Under the pieces are notes generated by a model. The model ran no database searches, was not told the origin of the DNA, and saw nothing but the letters and a program-made list of their open reading frames with translations. DNA of 64,000 nucleotides from UBA1240 sp045599185 (GTDB taxonomy: Bacteria > Spirochaetota > Spirochaetia > Treponematales > Treponemataceae), in the NCBI GenBank assembly GCA_045599185.1, contig JAZRVO010000030.1, positions 186,001-250,000 of the forward strand. The letters run 5' to 3'. A program made the translations under genes and the position numbers. Numbering within the stretch: the first letter of the stretch is position 1; each line of letters starts with the position of its first letter. This document shows, piece by piece, positions 26,029-34,235 of this stretch.

Positions 26029-28314
26029 ATGGCAGAATTACTGGCACCAGCCGGAAACATTGAAGCACTTGATGCCGCCATTGGCGAAGGTGCTGATGCA
26101 GTTTACATGGGCTTAAAAAGTTTCAACGCCCGTTTACGCACAACCAATTTTGCATGGAATCAATTTGAAGCTGCCGTGCAGTCGGTACACAGGCAGGGTA
26201 AAAAAATCTTTGTTACCGTCAACACTGTTCTTGAAGAATACGAATGCGAACGCATGTACCGTTTTCTTGCATATCTGAACAAAATCGGCCCGGACGGCTT
26301 AATCGTTCAGGATTTTGGCGTTGTCCGCATGGTTCAACAGTTTTTTCCTAACCTTCGCCTGCACGCTTCTACCCAGATGAACATTGCCAGCGCAAAGGCG
26401 GCCAACACCATGAGCCGCAGCGGAATTAAACGCGTGGTTGTAGCCCGCGAGCTTGGTCTGGATGAAATTAAGCAGATTAAGGAACGAACGAATGTTGAAA
26501 TTGAAACATTCGTTCACGGTGCGCTGTGCGTAAGCCAGAGCGGCCTTTGTCTTTTTTCAAGTTATCTTGGCGGAAAATCGGCAAACCGGGGAATGTGTAC
26601 CCAGGCATGCCGCCGTTTGTACGATGCAGACAAAGCCGAAGGCGTAGAGCAGGGCTATTATTTTTCACCTTACGACCTGCAGCTGGTAGACAAAATACCC
26701 GATTTGGTGCAGGCAGGCGTTGATTCGTTTAAAATTGAAGGGCGCATGAAAAGTGCCGAATACGTTGGCAGCGTTGTTTCTGCGTACCGTTATTTGCTTG
26801 ACAACTGGCAGGAAGACAGAAAGGGGTCAATTGCTACTGCAAAGCGAATGCTTTCAACCGACTTCGCCCGTGCAAAAACTTCTTACTGGTATTCGCCTTG
26901 CAGCGAAGATGAAATGGCTGAAACAATCCTTAATCCGGGGCAGGCTTCAGGCACGGGCATTTACCTTGGTCAGATAACAAACATTAAAAACTTAAAGGCT
27001 GATGAAGAAATTGCTGATGCCAAAAGTGCAAAAACTGCAAACAATTCTGCCGGCGGCCACTATGCGCTGGTAAAAGGCGGCACTTACGACCCGGACGTTG
27101 GCGATTCAATCCGCATTCACAAAAAAGATGACAGCGGCCGCATCAGCCACAAAATTAAGTCTGTTTACGAAGACGGCAAAAACATCTGGCTTGACATTCC
27201 AACCGGCGCCGGCGTTGGCGATGCCGTTTATCTGCTTCAGACAAAGTCAATGTCAAAACGCTACAAGCACGTTTTGCCCAACGATTTAAGCCGTTTTCAC
27301 AGCCAGCCGGGCGGCCAGCAGCTGCCTATTCTGGACTTAACGCCGGTAGACAAAAATGGCATTTCATATTTCCCGGACGGGCTTTACGTGCAGGTTTCTA
27401 CCGTTAAGGACGCTTTTGTCATTCAGACGGAAAAACCTGTGCGCGTAATTCTGGAACTGAACACGGAAACAAGAATTGCGCTGGCTGAAGAAAAGGAAAA
27501 ACTGCCTTTCAGCAAGCGTCAGGTTTTTATTTCCCTCGACCCGTTCATGCCGCAGAAGCTGGAAGACAGTCTGGAAGACACCATTAAAACCCTTATTGAA
27601 GACGGTTATACAAACTGGGTTGTAAACAATCCGGCGCATATTGCCATGCTTAGGGCTTATAAAGCCAACATGATTGCAGGTCCGTATCTGTACACTTTCA
27701 ACCGCTGGGCTGTTTCCTGGCTTGAAAATCAGGGCATTGAAGCCATGATTACGCCGCTTGAAAACTCAAAGCGCAATCTTGAAGCAACTTTTGAACCTGC
27801 CGTGCGCAAAAAAGTTATGATTACTCTTTTTGCATACCCGGCTTTGTTCAGAATGCGCTTTAAATTGCCGGAAAGCTACGACTTTTTGTACTTTGCCGAC
27901 CGCGAAGGAAGCGTGTTCAAGGCTCTTTCTACCCCGGACGGTTCTTTCGTTCTGCCGGAAAACCCGTTTTCGATACTGGACAAGATAGATTCGATTAAAG
28001 AAATGGGTTTCAGCCACTTTCTGGTTGATTTGTCTAAAACTGCCGTTAAAAAGAACGAGTTTAAACAGATTATGGCTTCTTATCACAGCGGCAAGGTTCT
28101 GGACGAAATAAGCCGTTTTAACTGGAAAGACGGCTTTTACAGCCCCGAAAAAATAGAAGCCCAGCGTGCCATGACCGAATACAACCGCCAGCAGCGTGCG
28201 CAGAATGCGGAAAAAACGCAGAGTCCGCAAACCCGCGGAAATGGCGGCTATAAGGCCAATGGTAAAGGCCGCGGAAATAATTCTGCAAGTGCCGGTCGCG
28301 GCAAACGCAAATAG
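26029..28314 (+). CDS. U32-family peptidase / RNA hydroxylase-like protein
   Basis: 761 residues. The N-terminal 290 residues are a canonical U32 domain: ELLAPAGNIEALDAAIGEGADAVYMG, VTVNTVL, LHASTQMN, ARELGLDEIKQIK, ETFVHGALCVSQSGLCLFSS, NRGMCTQACRR and SFKIEGRMKSAEYV. U32 proteins include TrhP and RlhA, which hydroxylate tRNA U34 or 23S rRNA C2501; the Cys-rich GLC/MCTQACRR region matches that group. The C-terminal half (about 300-710) is an accessory region as in longer U32 proteins, followed by a Gln/Gly/Arg/Asn-rich low-complexity tail of about 50 residues that could bind RNA. AAGGA lies 6 bases before the ATG. Substrate choice between tRNA and rRNA cannot be decided. Confidence 0.85.
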   Translation: MAELLAPAGNIEALDAAIGEGADAVYMGLKSFNARLRTTNFAWNQFEAAVQSVHRQGKKIFVTVNTVLEEYECERMYRFLAYLNKIGPDGLIVQDFGVVRMVQQFFPNLRLHASTQMNIASAKAANTMSRSGIKRVVVARELGLDEIKQIKERTNVEIETFVHGALCVSQSGLCLFSSYLGGKSANRGMCTQACRRLYDADKAEGVEQGYYFSPYDLQLVDKIPDLVQAGVDSFKIEGRMKSAEYVGSVVSAYRYLLDNWQEDRKGSIATAKRMLSTDFARAKTSYWYSPCSEDEMAETILNPGQASGTGIYLGQITNIKNLKADEEIADAKSAKTANNSAGGHYALVKGGTYDPDVGDSIRIHKKDDSGRISHKIKSVYEDGKNIWLDIPTGAGVGDAVYLLQTKSMSKRYKHVLPNDLSRFHSQPGGQQLPILDLTPVDKNGISYFPDGLYVQVSTVKDAFVIQTEKPVRVILELNTETRIALAEEKEKLPFSKRQVFISLDPFMPQKLEDSLEDTIKTLIEDGYTNWVVNNPAHIAMLRAYKANMIAGPYLYTFNRWAVSWLENQGIEAMITPLENSKRNLEATFEPAVRKKVMITLFAYPALFRMRFKLPESYDFLYFADREGSVFKALSTPDGSFVLPENPFSILDKIDSIKEMGFSHFLVDLSKTAVKKNEFKQIMASYHSGKVLDEISRFNWKDGFYSPEKIEAQRAMTEYNRQQRAQNAEKTQSPQTRGNGGYKANGKGRGNNSASAGRGKRK

Positions 28315-28350
28315 CCGTAACAGGGCAGGGGCGCAAAGCCTTTACTTTTT

Positions 28351-28560
28351 GTCATGCTGAACTTGTTTCAGCATCCGACATGCTAAGCCTGTACAAAAAT
28401 GGACGTAGTTTTTGTGAAGCAAAAACTGGGGGCTTTTGCATGCACCAAGTAACTGTTAGAGACAGAATAAAAGGCAAAAGCACGGATTCCGAAACAAGTT
28501 CGGAATGACTTTACCATTCGGAATGTCAGTTTGTCGTTCCGAGAATGACAGAACTTTACA
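28351..28560. repeat. Cluster of REP-like palindromic elements
   Basis: A 25-base element at 28351-28375 (GTCATGCTGAA, then CTTGT, then TTCAGCATC) and a related one in the opposite orientation at 28485-28509 (reading GTCATTCCGAA-CTTGT-TTCGGAATC on the minus strand). Each is a small hairpin with the same CTTGT loop. A third, degraded part (CATTCGGAATGTCAG and GTTCCGAGAATGAC) follows to 28550. A half element, TTCAGCATGAC, recurs at 36387-36397. No gene is credible in this gap. Confidence 0.7.
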
Positions 28561-28603
28561 TTCATGGTTTTTACTGACGGTTCTGTTATTTTCGCCTTTA
28601 CAG

Positions 28604-28648
28604 AATGTGGGCTTCCGGCAGAAAAATGCCGGAAAGCCACATTTTTTT
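28604..28648. terminator. Bidirectional terminator between the U32 gene and ssb
   Basis: Stem AATGTGGGCTTCCGGCA (28604-28620) / TGCCGGAAAGCCACATT (28627-28643), one mismatch, T-run after it. Confidence 0.9.
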
Positions 28649-28681
28649 AAATTTGGTCAGAAACATGAATTTTTAAATCAG

Positions 28682-29134
28682 TTAAAACGCAATTTCTTCT
28701 TCCTGCAAATCGTCAAGGTTCGGGTCGTAGGTTTCGCTTTGCATTGGCGGCATTTCGCTTTTGGGCATGTCGTAATTTGGGGTCTGTGCATTCGCAGCAT
28801 TTTTCTGCGATTCGGCTCTAAACTCAATGTGTTCTGCCAGAACAATAATTTTACTTTTGGTCTTATTGTTGCTGTCCAGCCAGCGCAGCTGCTTTATACG
28901 GCCAACGACCCGTATGCCCCTGCCTTTTTTGCATTTTTCCGAAACTATTTCTGCCCATTTGCCCCAGGTTTGTATTTCAATAAACGAAACTTCTTCTACA
29001 AATGCGCCGTCGGATTTGTAGTAACGGTTGTTTGCAATTGAAAAATTGCAAAGTGTTTTGCCGTGGGCTGTAATGCTAACTTGCGGATCACGCACGCAGT
29101 TGCCTTCAATAATTACGCTGTTAAGGTGCTTCAT
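28682..29134 (-). CDS. ssb: Single-stranded DNA-binding protein
   Basis: 150-residue SSB with an OB-fold (about 1-105): LNSVIIEGNCVRDPQVS, LCNFSIANNRYYKSDGAFVEE, SFIEIQTWGKWAEIV, KGRGIRVVGRIKQLRW. A short linker leads to the acidic tip DDLQEEEIAF, the variant here of the usual DDDIPF tail that recruits replication and repair partners. The ATG at 29134 has AGGAGC 7 bases upstream; an open frame continues 44 codons farther up but encodes only hydrophobic leader-like sequence over a terminator, so the shorter start is preferred. Confidence 0.94.
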   Translation of the reverse strand: MKHLNSVIIEGNCVRDPQVSITAHGKTLCNFSIANNRYYKSDGAFVEEVSFIEIQTWGKWAEIVSEKCKKGRGIRVVGRIKQLRWLDSNNKTKSKIIVLAEHIEFRAESQKNAANAQTPNYDMPKSEMPPMQSETYDPNLDDLQEEEIAF

Positions 29135-29247
29135 GATTAGTGCTCCTAAAAAGTTTTTTACGCAAAGCGTTTGTATCTTTATTTGCACGAAAAAAAATTT
29201 TTCAGCACTTTTTTCAAAAAAAATCAGCTGGTTTTGCAGAAATAAAA

Positions 29248-29311
29248 AAGCCCTTAAAACCTGCAAAGTTTTCTGTAAAAATTTAAAAAAACTTACGGGC
29301 TTTAAGGGCTT
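29248..29311 (-). terminator. Terminator of the GntR-ABC operon
   Basis: AAGCCCTTAAA (29248-29258) pairs with TTTAAGGGCTT (29301-29311); on the minus strand a T-run follows. It lies between the ABC permease gene and ssb. Confidence 0.8.
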
Positions 29312-29424
29312 AAAAATGTCTGCTAAAAGCGTTTTGTTTTATTTTTGTTTCAGTTGAACGGCAGAAAGCCTTTTTAGAATCATTAGAATCAAATTTGAAT
29401 CAAAAGTTCTAAAAATCTTTCGTT

Positions 29425-30279
29425 CTATTCAAGGTTCAGCCTGTATTTTAAAATTGCCTGGGTTGCAAATACGCTTGCTGCTATGGCCGTAAAATTCAGC
29501 GCAATCGTGTTCCACGCCAGCTTGTAAAACAGTTTCACGTTGTTTGTATTAATCATTACTTCATCTGCAACAAAAACGGAAAACCTTCCGCCGCCTGCAA
29601 AAACAGTTGAGTTTATGGTTGCCTTAAAAATGTTGATGTATACAATCAGCAAAATTATGGCAACAGCGGCGGCTATAAGCGTTCTGTTCTTTTTGGCAAG
29701 GTGGGCAATCGCGTTTACAACCATAATGTACATTACAAACAGCAGGGCAAGCGACAATCCGTAAAGAATGATTACAGGAATGCAGCTGGCAAAATTAGTG
29801 CCGAATTCTTCGTAAAACCGGCGGAAAAAATCGCTCAGCTCGTATGCAATATCTTTCCAGTTAGTGTTTGCAAGAATGAACATAAGGCAGGAAATGAACG
29901 AAGCCGCAACATACATTAAAAACCAAAGTGAAAAAGTCAGAAGCCTTCCAATAATGTGTTCGGTCATTGTTACCGGCAGCGAAAAATTAAGGTAAGCTTC
30001 GTCTTCAAGCATTCCTTTCTTGAACCTTTTTTCAATAACCACAAGGGTAATTATGAATGCCGCAAAAAACGTACAGCCAAAAATAGTGTCGACTGTTACC
30101 TTAAAGGTATTGCTGGAAAGTTCGTACAATGCATCGGAAAGTGAAATTCCGCAAATCAGTGCCAGAATTATCATTGCACCATAAAGGGGCAGAATTGTTC
30201 GTATGCCGGACTTGAACTCGTATTTAAAAACTTTTCCAATCATTGGAAATGGATTTCTTACTGTTGATTTTGCTAGCAT
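29425..30279 (-). CDS. ABC-2 type transporter permease
   Basis: 284 residues with about six hydrophobic helices (TILPLYGAMIILALICGI, CTFFAAFIITLVVIE, FSLWFLMYVAASFISCLMFI, IPVIILYGLSLALLFVMYIMV, LIAAAVAIILLIVYINI, TIALNFTAIAASVFATQAIL). The segment EDEAYLNFSLPVTMTEHIIGRLL between helices 2 and 3 is typical of permeases paired with YtrA-controlled ATPases. It overlaps the ATPase gene by 7 bases and forms an operon GntR - ATPase - permease. In Firmicutes, such YtrA-type modules respond to cell-wall-active compounds; the substrate here is unknown. Confidence 0.85.
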   Translation of the reverse strand: MLAKSTVRNPFPMIGKVFKYEFKSGIRTILPLYGAMIILALICGISLSDALYELSSNTFKVTVDTIFGCTFFAAFIITLVVIEKRFKKGMLEDEAYLNFSLPVTMTEHIIGRLLTFSLWFLMYVAASFISCLMFILANTNWKDIAYELSDFFRRFYEEFGTNFASCIPVIILYGLSLALLFVMYIMVVNAIAHLAKKNRTLIAAAVAIILLIVYINIFKATINSTVFAGGGRFSVFVADEVMINTNNVKLFYKLAWNTIALNFTAIAASVFATQAILKYRLNLE

Positions 30280-30971
30280 TTGAATTCCTCCCTGAAAAGC
30301 TGGTCAATTGACATTCCCGTTTCTTCGCGAACATCGTCCACGTCGCCGGTGCGTACGATTTTTCCGTTTTTAATGAAAATAATGTGGTTCAGTACGTTTT
30401 CAATGTCGCTTATTAAGTGCGTAGAAATTAAAACCGTGGCGTCTTCCCTGTAATTGTTTATGATTGTATTCAAAATGTAATCGCGTGCTGCAGGGTCAAC
30501 TCCGCCAATCGGTTCGTCCAGCATGTAAAGCGGCACTTCCCGGCTCATGGTTAAAATAAGCTGAACTTTTTCCTTCGTTCCCTTGCTCATGCTTTTTAGT
30601 TTCTGCCTTACGTCAATGTTAAGGTGGCTAATCATTTCGTATGCTTTTTCCCTGCTGAAATTGGCGTAAAAATCGGCCATCATTTTTACAAGGTCGTCCG
30701 TGTTCATCCAGTCGTTAAGGTAAACTTTGTCCGGCTGGTATGCCACAATTTCCTTTGTTTCAACGCCGGGCTTTAAGCCTTCAATTGTAATTTCGCCGCT
30801 TGTTGGCGTAAGCAGGCCGGCTGCAAGCTTTAAAAGGGTTGTTTTTCCGCTGCCGTTTGGGCCAAGCAGGCCAACAATTGAACCTTTCGGAAGTTCCAGA
30901 TTTATGCTGTCCAAAGCCGTTTTTTTCAAATAGCTTTTTGTCAGATTTCTGCATTCTAAAACCGATTCCAT
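30273..30971 (-). CDS. ABC transporter ATP-binding protein
   Basis: 232-residue single ATPase domain. Walker A LLGPNGSGKTTLLKL (about residue 38), Q-loop in IVAYQPDKVYLNDWM, signature region SMSKGTKEKVQLILTMS (a degenerate LSGGQ, common in ABC-2 drug/lantibiotic-type ATPases), Walker B LYMLDEPIGGVDP, and H-loop ISTHLISDIE. It overlaps the stop of the regulator by one base and the permease start by seven, so expression is strictly coupled. Confidence 0.93.
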   Translation of the reverse strand: MESVLECRNLTKSYLKKTALDSINLELPKGSIVGLLGPNGSGKTTLLKLAAGLLTPTSGEITIEGLKPGVETKEIVAYQPDKVYLNDWMNTDDLVKMMADFYANFSREKAYEMISHLNIDVRQKLKSMSKGTKEKVQLILTMSREVPLYMLDEPIGGVDPAARDYILNTIINNYREDATVLISTHLISDIENVLNHIIFIKNGKIVRTGDVDDVREETGMSIDQLFREEFKC

Positions 30972-31327
30972 TATTTCACCTCTCCAATCAATTTAATTAC
31001 CTTTTCCCTGTCAAAACCCAGTTTTTTCATTTTTTCCAAAAATACGGAAATTTCTTCTTCTGCAATTTCCTTTTTCATTTCTGCAATTTTCTCCTTGTCG
31101 TCGGTAATAAAGCGGCCGGCGGTTCGTTCCGTGCGAATCAGGCCAAGCCGTTCCAGTTCGGAAAGTGCCTTTTGCATGGTGTTAGGGTTTACTTTGGCTG
31201 CAAGCGCCAAATCCCTTACAGATTCCAAACGGCTTCCTTCCGGCAGCTCTCCCGAAATAATTCCAGCCTTAAAAACGTCCATAAGCTGAAGGTAAATCGG
31301 TTTGTCATTTGTGAACTGATATTCCAT
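30971..31327 (-). CDS. GntR-family regulator, YtrA subfamily
   Basis: 118 residues: an N-terminal winged helix (KPIYLQLMDVFKAGIISGELPEG, RLESVRDLALAAKVNPNTMQKALSELERLGLI, RTERTAGRFI) and only a short helical C-terminal tail (about 80-118), which is the definition of the YtrA subgroup. These usually repress their own ABC operon and bind a palindrome near the promoter. GGAGA 5 bases before the ATG at 31327 fixes the start; an upstream extension in the same frame lacks homology. A 20-bp palindrome at 31532-31551 is the likely operator. Confidence 0.9.
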   Translation of the reverse strand: MEYQFTNDKPIYLQLMDVFKAGIISGELPEGSRLESVRDLALAAKVNPNTMQKALSELERLGLIRTERTAGRFITDDKEKIAEMKKEIAEEEISVFLEKMKKLGFDREKVIKLIGEVK

Positions 31328-31531
31328 TCTTTCTCCGTAAATAACAGGCCGAATGTCGAGTTTATATGAAATGTTTGAAACAGCCTTTCGGGACAGGGAC
31401 TGTCTGCGGCTGTTTTTTACCACATTTAATAAATGCCTTTTGGCTTTTTATACCAAACTCGAAATTGAACCTAACAAATTGCCCCAAATGCCGGTTTTTT
31501 TCCTGCATTGCCATTTTTTTTATTGTATTGT

Positions 31532-31551
31532 TGTATTAAGCAAATAATACA
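31532..31551. promoter_or_regulatory. Candidate operator of the GntR/YtrA regulator
   Basis: Palindrome TGTATTA-N6-TAATACA in the divergent region between the regulator and the ABC exporter, about 205 bases upstream of the regulator ATG. Nearby AGTAGTACAG (31551-31560) adds a second, shorter symmetric motif. The remainder of 31328-31705 shows no gene. Confidence 0.5.
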
Positions 31552-31705
31552 GTAGTACAGTAAACGTGTCAATTGCTGAAATTGAATGAAACCTTTCCGG
31601 GACAGCAGTTTCTTTTAGGCAAATGATGAAACTCGGCATTCGGGCTGTGTTTCTTTCGTGTACAAACTTTTTACCATGTTTTTAAAAGCGCTGGCTTCAT
31701 ACATT

Positions 31706-31734
31706 TAGACACTGCTTTTTTATTCTGCTACAAT
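31706..31734 (+). promoter_or_regulatory. Promoter of the ABC exporter, predicted leaderless
   Basis: -35 TAGACA (31706-31711), 17-base spacer, -10 TACAAT (31729-31734); the ATG at 31741 follows after 6 bases with no ribosome site. Confidence 0.65.
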
Positions 31735-31740
31735 GTCACC

Positions 31741-33474
31741 ATGCATTTTCACGACAAACCGCTAAAAATATTTTTCAGTTATTACAGGCCGCATTTAAAA
31801 CTGTTTATTGCAGACATGTTCTGCGCGTTTTTAATTGCAGTTATCGACGTTGCTTTTCCAATGTTCAGCCGTTACGCCTTAAACGAACTGATACCGAACC
31901 ACAACCTGCAGATGTTCGTAAAACTTATCATCATTCTTCTGGCCGGTTACGTGCTTCGCTGGCTTTGCAACTGGTTTGTCATTTACTGGGGGCACACTTT
32001 CGGCGTTCGCGTAGAACAGGACATGCGCCGTGACGTTTTCAATCATCTGGAAAAACTGCCTTTCCGTTTTTTCGATTCCAACCGTACGGGAAAAATAATG
32101 GCGCGCGCCACCACCGACCTTTTTGACATTACGGAACTTGCACACCATGGGCCGGAAGATTTTTCCATTGCCGTTCTTACGATTTTTGGCTCGTTCTTTT
32201 TTCTGCTGAAAATCCGCTGGGAACTGGCGGTTATTGTTATCGTTGCCTTTCCAATCATGCTGGCAATCGTTATTTTTTCGCGCAGAACCCTTTCGCTAAC
32301 TTCGCGCAGGGTAAAGGAAACGACGGCCGAAATTAACGCCAGCCTTGAATCAAGCATTTCTGGCATTCGCGTTACAAAGGGCTTTGCAAATGAAGAATTT
32401 GAAATAAGCCGCTTCAACAAAAACAACAGTGATTACAGCCGTGCAAAAACGGTTAGGTTTAAGCTTATTGCCTATTTTCATTCAAATATTGAACTGTGCA
32501 GCAGCCTTTTAAGCTTAATTACCCTTGCGGCTGGCGGCGTGTTCATTATGAACGGAAAAATGACGATTCCGGACCTTGTTGCCGCGAATCTTTTTATTTC
32601 AAGTTTTATTTCGCCAATTAAAAAGCTTACCAACTTTGTTGAACAGTTTGCCACGGGCATGGCCGGTTTTGAACGTTTTCTTGAACTTATGCAGCAGCAA
32701 ACCGAACCTGCCGATTTGCCGGACGCGGTGGACATTCTTTCTGCGCGGGGAAACATTGCTTTTGAAAATGTGGATTTTTCTTACAATGCCGATTTTCCTG
32801 TTTTGCAGAATGTAAACATGAATATTAGGGCCGGAGAAAAATTTGCGCTGGTTGGTTCTAGCGGCGGCGGAAAAACCACAATCTGTAATTTAATTCCGCG
32901 CTTTTACGAAATTAGCGCCGGTTTAATCAGCCTTGACGGAATTGACATCCGCAAAATAAAGCTTAAATCCCTCCGAAGCCAGATTGGAATTGTTCAGCAG
33001 GATGTTTTTCTTTTTGCCGGTACGGTGAAGGAAAACATTGCTTACGGCAAGCCGAATGCCACTGATGAAGAAATTGAACTTGCCGCCCGCCGTGCCGAAA
33101 TTCACGATGACATTATGAAAATGCCCAACGGCTATAATTCTGTTGTTGGCGAACGTGGAATTAAGCTTAGCGGCGGCCAGAAACAGCGCGTAAGCATTGC
33201 AAGGTGTTTCCTTAAAAATCCGCCGATTCTCATTCTTGATGAAGCAACTTCTGCCCTGGACACTGCCACGGAAATTAAAATTCAGCACGCTTTTGACGAA
33301 CTTTCCAAGGGGCGTACAACGCTGGTAATAGCACACAGGCTTTCTACCATTAAAAATGCCGACAAAATTGCGGTTGTAAACGACAAGGGCATTTGCGAGC
33401 TTGGCACCCACGAAGAACTGATGGCGCGAAAAGGCGAATATTACGCCCTGCGGCAGGCACAGGAAAGTTTGTAG
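31741..33474 (+). CDS. ABC exporter, fused membrane and ATPase domains (MsbA/MdlB type)
   Basis: 577-residue half-transporter that would act as a dimer in the inner membrane. Transmembrane domain about 10-310 (six helices; coupling segment FFDSNRTGKIMARATTDL). ATPase domain about 330-577: Walker A GSSGGGKTTICNLIPRFY, Q-loop QIGIVQQDVFLFAGTVKENIAYG, signature KLSGGQKQRVSIARCF, Walker B ILILDEATSALD, H-loop IAHRLSTI. Export of lipid, peptide or drug is typical of the family; the substrate is unknown. It is monocistronic, with its own promoter and a terminator right after the stop. Confidence 0.93.
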   Translation: MHFHDKPLKIFFSYYRPHLKLFIADMFCAFLIAVIDVAFPMFSRYALNELIPNHNLQMFVKLIIILLAGYVLRWLCNWFVIYWGHTFGVRVEQDMRRDVFNHLEKLPFRFFDSNRTGKIMARATTDLFDITELAHHGPEDFSIAVLTIFGSFFFLLKIRWELAVIVIVAFPIMLAIVIFSRRTLSLTSRRVKETTAEINASLESSISGIRVTKGFANEEFEISRFNKNNSDYSRAKTVRFKLIAYFHSNIELCSSLLSLITLAAGGVFIMNGKMTIPDLVAANLFISSFISPIKKLTNFVEQFATGMAGFERFLELMQQQTEPADLPDAVDILSARGNIAFENVDFSYNADFPVLQNVNMNIRAGEKFALVGSSGGGKTTICNLIPRFYEISAGLISLDGIDIRKIKLKSLRSQIGIVQQDVFLFAGTVKENIAYGKPNATDEEIELAARRAEIHDDIMKMPNGYNSVVGERGIKLSGGQKQRVSIARCFLKNPPILILDEATSALDTATEIKIQHAFDELSKGRTTLVIAHRLSTIKNADKIAVVNDKGICELGTHEELMARKGEYYALRQAQESL

Positions 33475-33479
33475 GCTTT

Positions 33480-33524
33480 AAAAAACAGAAAAAACATGCT
33501 GAATGCTGGTTTTTCTGTTTTTTT
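33480..33524. terminator. Terminator after the ABC exporter
   Basis: A-rich arm AAAAAACAGAAAAA (33480-33493) pairs with TTTTTCTGTTTTTT (33510-33523) around the loop CATGCTGAATGCTGG. It lies between convergent genes and can work both ways. Confidence 0.8.
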
Positions 33525-33531
33525 CACCACG

Positions 33532-34077
33532 CTAAAAAACGTATTCCCTAATTTCGCAGTTTTTAAGCTGAAAGCCGGAAAACTCTTCATTCGTCATGTC
33601 GTAAAAATATGAATGAACCATTCTGGCAATGCCGCCGTGGGTTACAAGCAGAAATGTTTCATCTCCGGTTTTTTCTTTTAATTCGTCCAAAAGATTGTAG
33701 ACTCGCTGGGAAAGCCTTGCCATGCTTTCCCCGGTTTCATATTTATCAAAAAAGCACTGCTTCGCTTCGTGAAAACTGCTGTCGCCGTTTACTTTTTTCC
33801 AGCCTTCCCACTTGCCAAAGTTCTGTTCTGTAAGGCGCGGTTCTGCCTGCAAGGGAATATTGTTTTCTTCTGCCACAATTCTTGCAGTTTCTGCGGCGCG
33901 CATCAAAGGCGAATGCAAAATCTTATCAAACTTAATGCCGGATTTTTTTATGCTTTCTGCCAGTTCGTGCGCCTGTTTAATTCCGCCTTCGTTTAGGGGA
34001 ATGTCAGTCATTCCCTGAACTTTTTGAGCAATGTTCCAGTCGGTCTGCCCATGCCGGGCAATGTAAACGTGTTTCAT
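33532..34077 (-). CDS. Histidine phosphatase family protein (phosphoglycerate-mutase-like)
   Basis: 181 residues. The phospho-acceptor motif RHGQTDWN is at residues 8-15, and the other catalytic parts are SPLMRAAETA, EQNFGKWEGW and THGGIARM (second His). This is the cofactor-dependent PGM-like branch, which includes broad phosphatases such as CobC and GpmB-like enzymes. The short length and lack of the PGM insertion argue against glycolytic mutase activity. Neighbours give no pathway hint. The substrate is unresolved. Confidence 0.9.
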   Translation of the reverse strand: MKHVYIARHGQTDWNIAQKVQGMTDIPLNEGGIKQAHELAESIKKSGIKFDKILHSPLMRAAETARIVAEENNIPLQAEPRLTEQNFGKWEGWKKVNGDSSFHEAKQCFFDKYETGESMARLSQRVYNLLDELKEKTGDETFLLVTHGGIARMVHSYFYDMTNEEFSGFQLKNCEIREYVF

Positions 34078-34195
34078 AATTTCATTTTACCATAAAAACG
34101 CCGGCAAAAAATCTACCGCCGCTGTGCATCTTAAAGCCTTTTGTTCAAATGTTTCGTTTAGTAGCAGTTAAAAGCTGAAAACTTAAAGCAGCAGG

Positions 34196-34231
34196 AACAA
34201 AAAAGGATTGCCGAAAAATCAGCAATCCTTT
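34196..34231 (-). terminator. Terminator of the 658-residue unknown gene
   Basis: AAAGGATTGC (34202-34211) / GCAATCCTTT (34222-34231) with a minus-strand T-run, beginning 4 bases after the stop codon. Confidence 0.9.
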
Positions 34232-34235
34232 GCAT

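Noticed and set aside
29135..29266. Longer N-terminus for SSB
   Set aside because: It would run over a terminator hairpin and lacks a ribosome site; the OB-fold begins at the chosen ATG.
33532..34077. Phosphoglycerate mutase of glycolysis
   Set aside because: Too short, and it lacks the insertion typical of cofactor-dependent mutases; kept as a general histidine phosphatase.
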